From contig CAYSPM010000097.1 in the NCBI GenBank assembly GCA_964432925.1, positions 1 through 10,403 on the forward strand: DNA of 10,403 bases, read 5' to 3'. The translations under genes and the position numbers were made by a program. Below the pieces are notes generated by a model. It was not told the origin of the DNA. It ran no database searches and saw only the letters and a list, made by a program, of their open reading frames with translations. Shown piece by piece: positions 1 to 6,180 of the stretch. The stretch's first letter is position 1. Every line of letters starts with the position of its first letter. Source of the DNA: CAYNTC01 sp964432925. GTDB taxonomy: Bacteria > Planctomycetota > Phycisphaerae > Sedimentisphaerales > Anaerobacaceae.

Positions 1-165
1 GGGCGAACTAAAACAAGGTGAGGAGCTTTTTATCCGATATTATTCAATAAGAACAGTTTTTAACATGAGTTTCGCCGATATACGTTGTACGTGGCAAGGA
101 AATCTTTCAGCACAATTTAGGCCTTAGAATGGGATAGCTCTGGAAGCAGGGAGTCGATAAAAACA
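1..165 (+). other. Upstream region of the C25 peptidase gene
   Basis: No gene is supportable here. A short open frame from the window edge ends in TGA at 19-21 and may or may not be the tail of an upstream gene. GGGAG at 149-153 is the probable ribosome binding site for the GTG at 166. I could not pick a promoter with confidence. Confidence 0.4.
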
Positions 166-2301
166 GTGATTAGAAAAGTTATCATTGTCAAGACTCTGTC
201 GTTTATAATTCTCATCTCCGGGTTTGGCTCAGCCGGCAAGGCTGTCGATTCAGCAAATAGAATAGATGTTTTTGATGAGACGGTTAATGGTAAATACGAA
301 ATCCGGCTGGTCATCAGTCTAAATCGGTTCTCAGGAACTCAGGTCCGCATTAACAATTCCTATTTCGACCTTTTGACCATACCCGGTTATGGGTATACTT
401 GCGATATTGGTAAGCCTCAGTTACCCTCGTTACGAGTCCTGCTTGCGGTTCCTCCATCTGTAATGAGTTCTGTAGTAGTGAAACGCTCCGACTTTTATGT
501 ATTGCCAGGAAACTACAGAATCCTTCCTGTTCAAGAGCCTCAGAGCGATTTACAGCGAAGCATACAGAAATTCGAGATAGATAATGTGTTTTACAGTCAG
601 AGTCTTTTTTACCCCGATGAATTAGTGAAAATCGGCGACAGGGCAGTACTACGGGACTATGAAGCTATGCAATTGGAGATATTTCCTTTTAAGTACAACC
701 CGGCTACAGGAGAAGTGCGGTTCTATTCTGAACTGGATATTGAACTGGAGTTCGAAGGCGAACCTGTCAAACAAAGTAAAAGCCCTCTGATTGAGGATTT
801 CTACGAAGGCGCAATCTATAATTACGATGATGCGACAGATTGGCCGGTGGCATCCGAACCTGCGCCTGAACGCGTAGGGCTTCGGGCGCTAAGTGCCCAG
901 CAAGCCTATGACTATTTAATAATTGTTTATGATGACTTTTTTGAGAGCATCCTGCCTCTTCGAGATTGGAAGGTCGAGAGCGGCTTAGCAGTAGAGGTAA
1001 TCAAGACAAGTCAGATACCCGATGAGGGGGATGGACTTGATGATGAGGATATCCGTAATTATATCGCCGATCAGTATATCAATCGTGGTATTACTTACGT
1101 TCTCTTAGCTGGTGACATCGAATATATACCCACGCACTATGCGCTGCACCAGCCAGCAGGTGGGGAATCTTTTTTACAGCCCACAGATCACTACTACAGC
1201 ACCGTTGATGGCGATGATTACTTCTCTGATGTTTTCGTTGGGAGAATTCCCGTAAAGAACGCTGCCGAGCTTGACGTAGTTGTGAGTAAGATTGTCAACT
1301 ATGAAAAGGCAGATCGCACAGAGGATACTGACTGGTACAAAAAAGCGACTTTATTCTATTCCAGCGAGCAGGAAAAGTGGAGGTTGACAACGGAGTTCGT
1401 TAGCGAGCTCCTTGCTGAGAATGGTTATATTCATGTCGATATATTTAATGATTCCGAGCATGATTCCAATGACATCATTGAAGCGATAAATGAGGGTAGA
1501 GGATTCTTGGTCTACAGAGGTCATAGCAATTTGAAGTGCTGGATCCCTGTTTCTTTCTGTAGCCTTGATGCACTAACATTAGAGAATGGATGGAAACTTC
1601 CCGTTGGGATAAGCTGCTCTTGTAACACGGGACTCTTTGCCGAAGCAGGCCATGATTGTCTCGGAGAAACACTGCTAAAGGGGGATGTTGCTAAATATCC
1701 CAACGTTAACGGATGCGTAGCCTTTTTTGGCTCTGCCGGAATTAGCTTTACTGGCTACAACGATGAATTAGAAAAAGGCATATTCAAGGCAATCTTTCAT
1801 GACAACATTACCACTTTTGCCAAGGCTACGAACAAGGCCAAATTGTATATGTATAGCTATTACGGTCACAGTTACTACTCTCCCTTGCACTTCGATTTAT
1901 ATAACAATCTTGGTGACCCATCGTTGCAGATGTGGACCGATACTCCAACGCCGAGAGGCTCCTTAATATTCTCGGTAAAGAATAGTTCGAATGAGATTGT
2001 TGCCTCGTTTGATAATGATGGAAATCTCATTCTAAAGGGAACGCTCACCCAGCAACTGCAGATCGATGAAGTACCCACGGATTCATTTGTGATAGCTGAT
2101 TCAAGCGACAATATAATTAGTTACATCGATAGCCAGGGGAATATGTATATAGAAGAAATTCTGTTGGAATCGCAGGAGGGCTGTGATCCGGCAATTGGGG
2201 CCTTTGTCGTAAAGAACTCAGCCGGTGACATTGTAAGTTGTATTGATTACATCGGCAACTTATATCTAACCGGCGGATTGTATGAAAATGCTAATCCATG
2301 A
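166..2301 (+). CDS. Secreted gingipain-type (C25) cysteine peptidase with C-terminal repeats
   Basis: Predicted exported cysteine endopeptidase of the C25 (gingipain) family, 711 aa. Residues 1-26 form a signal peptide (basic MIRK, then a hydrophobic stretch ending GSAGKA). Residues about 30-200 resemble the C25 propeptide, including the segment IGDRAVLRDYEAMQLEIFP followed by YNPATGEV. The catalytic domain spans about 248-590, with VLLAGD (312-317), VGRIPV (358-363) and the family-typical end NLGDPSLQMW (581-590). The catalytic dyad is inferred as His453 (in YRGHSN) and Cys486 (in SCSCNTGLF); their 33-residue separation equals that of His211/Cys244 in RgpB. Residues 602-706 hold three repeats at exact 39-residue spacing. 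I see no type IX sorting domain. The start is GTG, with GGGAG 12 nt upstream. The next gene begins 101 bp downstream and also encodes an exported protein. The family call is strong; the substrate is unknown. Confidence 0.9.
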   Translation: MIRKVIIVKTLSFIILISGFGSAGKAVDSANRIDVFDETVNGKYEIRLVISLNRFSGTQVRINNSYFDLLTIPGYGYTCDIGKPQLPSLRVLLAVPPSVMSSVVVKRSDFYVLPGNYRILPVQEPQSDLQRSIQKFEIDNVFYSQSLFYPDELVKIGDRAVLRDYEAMQLEIFPFKYNPATGEVRFYSELDIELEFEGEPVKQSKSPLIEDFYEGAIYNYDDATDWPVASEPAPERVGLRALSAQQAYDYLIIVYDDFFESILPLRDWKVESGLAVEVIKTSQIPDEGDGLDDEDIRNYIADQYINRGITYVLLAGDIEYIPTHYALHQPAGGESFLQPTDHYYSTVDGDDYFSDVFVGRIPVKNAAELDVVVSKIVNYEKADRTEDTDWYKKATLFYSSEQEKWRLTTEFVSELLAENGYIHVDIFNDSEHDSNDIIEAINEGRGFLVYRGHSNLKCWIPVSFCSLDALTLENGWKLPVGISCSCNTGLFAEAGHDCLGETLLKGDVAKYPNVNGCVAFFGSAGISFTGYNDELEKGIFKAIFHDNITTFAKATNKAKLYMYSYYGHSYYSPLHFDLYNNLGDPSLQMWTDTPTPRGSLIFSVKNSSNEIVASFDNDGNLILKGTLTQQLQIDEVPTDSFVIADSSDNIISYIDSQGNMYIEEILLESQEGCDPAIGAFVVKNSAGDIVSCIDYIGNLYLTGGLYENANP
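1969..2283 (+). repeat. Three 39-residue tandem repeats encoded at the 3' end of the C25 peptidase gene
   Basis: Three protein repeats begin at Phe602, Phe641 and Phe680, so the period is exactly 39 residues (117 bp). Each follows the pattern F-x-V/I-x-N/D-S, then I-V/I-S, then (F/I)D-x-x-GN-(L/M)-x-(L/I). The conserved core is the aspartate followed three residues later by Gly-Asn. The pattern suggests short beta-strand units like those in fibre or tail proteins. DNA identity between copies is low, so this is an old protein repeat rather than a recent DNA duplication. Attachment to a surface or partner is an inference. Confidence 0.7.
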
Positions 2302-2311
2302 ATTAAACCCT

Positions 2312-2334
2312 TTAATAAGCCTCAGGCTTATTAA
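2312..2334. repeat. Perfect 23-bp palindrome between the two exported-protein genes (copy 1)
   Basis: Arms TTAATAAGCCT and AGGCTTATTAA flank a single central C. The sequence starts 10 bp after the stop of the C25 peptidase. It is the exact reverse complement of the 23-mer at 9805-9827. There is no T-run after the stem, so a simple intrinsic terminator is not clear, though an RNA hairpin between the two cistrons is possible. Confidence 0.85.
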
Positions 2335-2391
2335 GATCGATTCGACACATGGCTTACGATAATGGTGTGTGATCGACAAGATAAAACAGAA

Positions 2392-2396
2392 GGGAG
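2392..2396 (+). promoter_or_regulatory. Ribosome binding site of the tail-spike-like gene
   Basis: GGGAG lies 6 nt before the ATG at 2403, good Shine-Dalgarno spacing. It supports this start and independent translation from the upstream gene. Confidence 0.7.
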
Positions 2397-2402
2397 CTTG
2401 AA

Positions 2403-3320
2403 ATGGCAAGCCTTTTAAAACACAGATCAATGGTTGTTTTTTTTATTGTTATTGCCATCGTCTTAGCTACTGTCGCCGGAGGCAACGTCACGGTCAAGGA
2501 AGGTCACATACAAGCGGATTCAGCAACATTAGGAAGCGGAAGTGACTTTGTAGAAATTGGGGCTGATATAGACAGCGATACGACTTGGGATGGCGTTGGC
2601 CTGAATGAGCACGGTTACCAGTTGGTTTTGAAAGGCAGAACGCCCGGAACAAAGCAAGAGATTCTCAGATACGGAGACAGCAGCTTTGCATTCACTTTGC
2701 TTCATATACTTGCAAGAAACGACAACGGCGTAGCGGAGATGGGCAAAATTGGCTGCTATGGCGGATGCAGCGAGCAAGGAGGTGCATTGCCCTATCCAAT
2801 GTACATTTATATTGGCGCACAGAAATCAACAAGCTGGGACAATGCCTTTATGAGAATCGACGCCATGAACAGATTGGGCCTGGGCCTGGCAGATAACTGT
2901 AGACCTAACTACCCACTGGAAATCGGAACAAGTGTTGGCGACATATCGGTTTATACAGCAAATAAAATCTCAGCCGATGGATACCTCGCAAAGACGAGTG
3001 TTTTTGACAAAAGCAAGGATGTCTGGAATTACATCAAAGACGCAAACTACTATTTTTCAAATGGAGAAATAGATCCAAGAAAGTTCTATGGCTATGTAAG
3101 CTACACTATCACTGACTATTCCAGGCCTGTCATCGTTTCTCCGGGTACAGAGGCAGATGACTTGCCGGCGTATTCTTATCCACACGAGAAACTCGAAGAG
3201 GTAATTTCATTAGATGCGGAGATAAGCCTTTTGCGCCAGGCAGTCTATGAGCTCAAACAGCAGAATGAGGCCCTTCAATCTCAGTTGGATGAGCTTAGAG
3301 CCGCGGTTGAGGGCGAATAA
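2403..3320 (+). CDS. Exported tail-spike-like protein with C-terminal coiled coil
   Basis: Unnamed 305-aa exported protein. Residues 1-26 are a signal peptide (MASLLKHR, then a hydrophobic core ending VAGG). The middle is rich in Gly, Asp and short hydrophobic strands. Residues 157-173 (RLGLGLADNCRPNYPLEI) resemble the R-x-GIG-x-x-x-P-x-x-x-L-x-V signature common before S74-type ends of phage tail fibres and spikes. It continues with ISADGYLAKTSVFDKSKD (189-206). Residues about 261-302 form a heptad-type coiled coil (LLRQAVYELKQQNEALQSQL, 276-295), as in trimerising fibre ends. I do not see the S74 catalytic Ser/Lys arrangement with confidence, so self-cleavage is not claimed. The ATG start has GGGAG 6 nt upstream. 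Being next to the C25 protease suggests a joint extracellular role, but that is inference. Confidence 0.75.
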   Translation: MASLLKHRSMVVFFIVIAIVLATVAGGNVTVKEGHIQADSATLGSGSDFVEIGADIDSDTTWDGVGLNEHGYQLVLKGRTPGTKQEILRYGDSSFAFTLLHILARNDNGVAEMGKIGCYGGCSEQGGALPYPMYIYIGAQKSTSWDNAFMRIDAMNRLGLGLADNCRPNYPLEIGTSVGDISVYTANKISADGYLAKTSVFDKSKDVWNYIKDANYYFSNGEIDPRKFYGYVSYTITDYSRPVIVSPGTEADDLPAYSYPHEKLEEVISLDAEISLLRQAVYELKQQNEALQSQLDELRAAVEGE

Positions 3321-3385
3321 AAGAATGGGCGAGTCAATATCTCTGCCGGGGGCTTCGCAAGGCAAAATCGGCGGAAAGGATCAGG

Positions 3386-5260
3386 CTATTTAGCTGTGTC
3401 CCTTTTTCTCGTGGATAGTAATATCAGGTTTCTTATTCCTTGAGTGTCCCGGGCGGCAAGCCAGCGCTTCTCAAAGTCTTTTTCCTGTGCGATCTGAGCT
3501 ATCACCATAAGTGCCCTGAGATGATAGTTTCTTTCATCCCTGCTGCCAGCTAGAACAAACATTGTCTTAACCGTCTCGGGTGCGTGGGAAAAAACAATTC
3601 CGTCACGAGCGCGGACAAGTAATATGTCGAATTTCTTTTCGCCTTCTACAATGATATGCGGGATAGCAAGTCCGGGCACAACAATGGTGCTACCCTCAGC
3701 CTCGCGATGCAAGAATTTTTCGAAGAGCACATATTCGTCCGTATCGAGTCTCTCGGCTAGAATAGTCGCTACCTGTCGGAAGACCTTCTCGGCGGTGCTT
3801 TTGCCTTGAAGATCGAGGACAACGCATTTTCTTACAAGTCGATCGAATCTGTCCTCGATAATTTCATCGCGCTCGATCAGAATATCACGCAGCTCGTTCT
3901 CAAGCGTGACAGTCTTAAGCTGTCTGTCGGTGACGCGCTCAACGACGTGCATCACGGCTGAGGCCCTACTGACCCGTCTGGAAACATAAAACCAAAACCA
4001 GGCTGCGCTTATGACCACAAAGCCGGCAGTAATCAGCAATGGCACTTTGCCCATATCTATAATTAAGGCACCGTATGCGACTATGGCGGCAATATGAGGA
4101 TAAGGGTATAGCGGTGATATGAACTTGGGTCGATAGCTCTGTATTCTGCCCTCGCGCATCATAATCACGCTGGCGTTGTCAAGAATGAAAAGTATTATCA
4201 TTAAAGTCGAGGCCGTTTTAACCAGCACTTCAATATCAAGAAAAACAATGGCGGCAATCATAAATCCACCTGTAAGCAGTATGCTGGTGTGAGGCGTTCT
4301 GAAGCGCTGGTTCACCCTGCCCAGAAGTGGAGGGAGCAATTGGTCTCTGCTCATGGCCATAGGTGAGCGAGACGCAGCGAGTATGCCGCCGTTTGCGGTG
4401 GTCACAAAAGCAGCGATGGCGGCTACGCTCAACAGAGCAAATCCAGCCAGACCCATGAATTTGCTCGCAGCCAGCGAGACCGGCAACAGACTGCCTGCAA
4501 GCTCCCGTCCATCCACCGAGCCAACCGTGATAGTGACTACCGTGACATAAAACAGCGTTACGACGAACCAGGCCAATATCATGCCCAGAGGGAGGTTTCT
4601 GCCGGGGTGTTTCACTTCTTCTGCGATGCTGGCAATTTTAGTCAAACCGCCAAAACTTATGAAAACGAGACCGGCGGTGGCGAGTACGGCAGCCCAGCCT
4701 TTGTCGGTAAAGCCTGTATAGCGATCTGCATTGACCCCTCTGGCACCCAAAAACACAAAGCATATAAGTATTGCCAATAGTGTTATCACAAGAAGAACCT
4801 GAAACCTGCTCGTGTGTTTTACGCTCACGATATTCAAAGCCGTAAAGGCCACACAGCAGATAACACTTATAGCCTTGAGGTGCCACTGGCCTAACTGCAC
4901 GTGAAAAAGCATTTGCAGGACAATCTCAACGAGGACCGCCATTCCAACAACAGCAAAGGCGCTTTTCAGTGCCAGTGAGAACCAACCCGCTAATCCACTG
5001 AATAACCCCAGAACCGGGCCAAAGCTTCGTTCGACGAAGAAGTACGTTCCGCCTGCTCTGGGCATGGCGGTGGCCAGTTCGGCTTTGCTCAGAGCACTTG
5101 GCAATACCAGAATCGATGCGAGAAGATATGAAAGGATTACGGCGGGTCCGGCTTTAGCGAATGCTATGGCTGGCAAAACAAATAAGCCCGAACTTATCAT
5201 TGCGCCGGACGCCACAGCGAACACGTCAATTAAGCTGAGTTGTTTCTTTAATTGAGCCAC
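3386..5260 (-). CDS. APC-superfamily permease fused to a PTS EIIA-type (fructose/Ntr) domain
   Basis: Inner-membrane amino acid/polyamine/organocation (APC) permease with a cytoplasmic regulatory tail, 624 aa from the chosen start. The permease occupies residues about 8-428, with the first-helix motif GAMISSGLFVLP (19-30), the loop EEVKHPGRNLP (214-224) and roughly 12 hydrophobic segments. A linker (about 430-475) leads to an EIIA type-2 domain; PGLAIPH (529-535) contains the conserved phosphorylatable His535. The C-terminal region is otherwise EIIA-like to about residue 610. The start is GTG at 5260, preceded by AAGGAAG with 7-nt spacing. The frame stays open to a TTG at 5386, but those 42 residues lack permease character and lie upstream of the likely promoter. 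The transported substrate is unknown. The fusion suggests transport or turnover controlled by phosphorylation; no EI or HPr gene is visible here. It converges with the tail-spike-like gene across 65 bp. Confidence 0.88.
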   Translation of the reverse strand: MAQLKKQLSLIDVFAVASGAMISSGLFVLPAIAFAKAGPAVILSYLLASILVLPSALSKAELATAMPRAGGTYFFVERSFGPVLGLFSGLAGWFSLALKSAFAVVGMAVLVEIVLQMLFHVQLGQWHLKAISVICCVAFTALNIVSVKHTSRFQVLLVITLLAILICFVFLGARGVNADRYTGFTDKGWAAVLATAGLVFISFGGLTKIASIAEEVKHPGRNLPLGMILAWFVVTLFYVTVVTITVGSVDGRELAGSLLPVSLAASKFMGLAGFALLSVAAIAAFVTTANGGILAASRSPMAMSRDQLLPPLLGRVNQRFRTPHTSILLTGGFMIAAIVFLDIEVLVKTASTLMIILFILDNASVIMMREGRIQSYRPKFISPLYPYPHIAAIVAYGALIIDMGKVPLLITAGFVVISAAWFWFYVSRRVSRASAVMHVVERVTDRQLKTVTLENELRDILIERDEIIEDRFDRLVRKCVVLDLQGKSTAEKVFRQVATILAERLDTDEYVLFEKFLHREAEGSTIVVPGLAIPHIIVEGEKKFDILLVRARDGIVFSHAPETVKTMFVLAGSRDERNYHLRALMVIAQIAQEKDFEKRWLAARDTQGIRNLILLSTRKRDTAK

Positions 5261-5267
5261 GGCAAAA

Positions 5268-5274
5268 CTTCCTT
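5268..5274 (-). promoter_or_regulatory. Ribosome binding site that fixes the GTG start of the permease-EIIA gene
   Basis: On the minus strand AAGGAAG lies 7 nt before the GTG at 5260-5258. It decides this start over the in-frame TTG 42 codons upstream. Confidence 0.65.
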
Positions 5275-5312
5275 GTCGTTGCCGAACGGTAGGGCATATC
5301 CGCAAGAATAAC

Positions 5313-5342
5313 TCTATAGAATATATTAACAGATTCTGTCGG
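5313..5342 (-). promoter_or_regulatory. Possible sigma-70-type promoter of the permease-EIIA gene
   Basis: On the minus strand a -35-like CCGACA (5342-5337) is separated by 18 nt from a -10-like TATAGA (5318-5313). Each matches consensus at four of six positions. Transcription would begin near 5306, giving a leader of about 45 nt before the GTG start and placing the longer reading frame outside the mRNA. Both hexamers are imperfect and the region is AT-rich, so this is tentative. Confidence 0.3.
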
Positions 5343-5437
5343 CGGTGGTAGTGGTTTTTCGCTTCGGACGCAAAGTAGCCAAGCAATCAATCTGAGCTTG
5401 CCGACTTAAAAATTCGCTTATGCCGGAAAGTGGAGCC

Positions 5438-5589
5438 CCACGGGCATAGCCCGTGGCACCTTTCCATTCTCCGTAGTAGAACTACTACGAAGGATGAACA
5501 CCTACGGCGGAACCCGCCGAAGCACATCCGCCTTCGCTAAAGCTTCGGCGGATACCCTTCTCGCATTCATCCACGGGTAGAACCCGTGG
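5438..5589. repeat. Cluster of perfect hairpins, including a covarying twin pair
   Basis: Four or five strong inverted repeats lie within 152 bp. Hairpin A is CCACGGGC-ATA-GCCCGTGG (5438-5456). Hairpin B is CGTAGTAG-AA-CTACTACG (5472-5489). Hairpin C is CGGCGG-AAC-CCGCCG (5505-5519). An alternative stem pairs CCGCCGAAGC (5514-5523) with GCTTCGGCGG (5542-5551) and excludes hairpin C. Hairpin E is CCACGGGT-AGA-ACCCGTGG (5571-5589). A and E share the same stem except for one compensatory pair. This looks like a composite repeat element or structured RNA in the gap upstream of the permease gene. No protein-coding gene is supported across it. Confidence 0.7.
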
Positions 5590-5653
5590 CTTTCTGCAAA
5601 GGCGGGTAAATTATGGGGACGTGCGCAAAATAAAATGGAGTCGCCCCTCCTCC

Positions 5654-5750
5654 GGAACGACCCCGAATGAAATCTAAGTAAAACCAGCGATGTTAAATTC
5701 TGAGACGTCGGTACCGATTTTACATTATTATCAAAAGGGCGGGTCGTTCC
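5654..5750. repeat. Nested inverted repeat in the long intergenic gap
   Basis: Outer arms GGAACGACCC (5654-5663) and GGGTCGTTCC (5741-5750) are perfect. Inside them are GTAAAA (5678-5683) and TTTTAC (5718-5723), and a 10-bp palindrome TCGGTACCGA (5708-5717). CTCCTCC-type runs lie outside the left arm and TCCTCC directly after the right arm. It could be a short non-autonomous element or a foldable transcript. No gene is visible in it. Confidence 0.5.
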
Positions 5751-5766
5751 TCCTCCTTGGGTCAAT

Positions 5767-6180
5767 ATGAATTGTCGGTTTTAGGACGCTCCGCCCATAT
5801 TGCCAAGTTTGTTTCAGATAATGTTAATATGCAAAAGACATGCCAGCATCGAAAGACACAAAATAGTTCAGGACACTCGTCAAACCTAAGGATTTACAGC
5901 CAAAAAAGTTATACCTTTTCGCATATTTGAGCTTGCAAGAAGTGGCAGCGCTGTATCCACACTTTATGTTGCCGGTTTTCAACACCCCCTATGCCTAACT
6001 GCTCTATTTATACACAAGAACATTCTACAACTTGTTAGATAACAATGTGATCCGTCATGTGTTCACAAAACACCACACTCAAGAAACTTATCAACTACTG
6101 CTGGCTGTCAATCCAGCACATAATCCTTGATGTAGTCTTACAGGTACAATTGCCGTTATGGACGAATAGACAAAAACTAA
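5767..6180. other. Intergenic stretch without a recognisable gene
   Basis: I find no convincing coding sequence in these 414 bp. Reading frames here are short, lack a good ribosome binding site and mostly run into the neighbouring minus-strand gene. Small inverted repeats occur, such as TTGTTA-GA-TAACAA at 6032-6045. No T-rich terminator hairpin for the sulfatase-family gene is apparent next to its stop codon. Confidence 0.5.

Noticed and set aside
3321..3385. Bidirectional terminator between the convergent genes
   Set aside because: Only weak pairing such as GCCG/CGGC is visible, with no stable stem followed by a T-run in either direction.
5261..5386. 42-codon N-terminal extension of the permease-EIIA gene starting at TTG
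   Set aside because: It lacks permease-like residues, has no clear ribosome binding site and lies over the likely promoter; the GTG at 5260 has a strong AAGGAAG.
5438..5589. CRISPR-like array
   Set aside because: The repeats are palindromes of different sequence and irregular spacing, without uniform repeat-spacer units or cas genes.
5502..5765. 87-codon minus-strand reading frame
   Set aside because: It runs through the hairpin cluster and nested repeat, and the translation is Arg/Pro-rich repeat-derived sequence with no domain.
5941..5958. Sigma-54-like TGGCAG element
   Set aside because: The -24 half is present but the -12 GC is replaced by TC, and no plus-strand gene follows.
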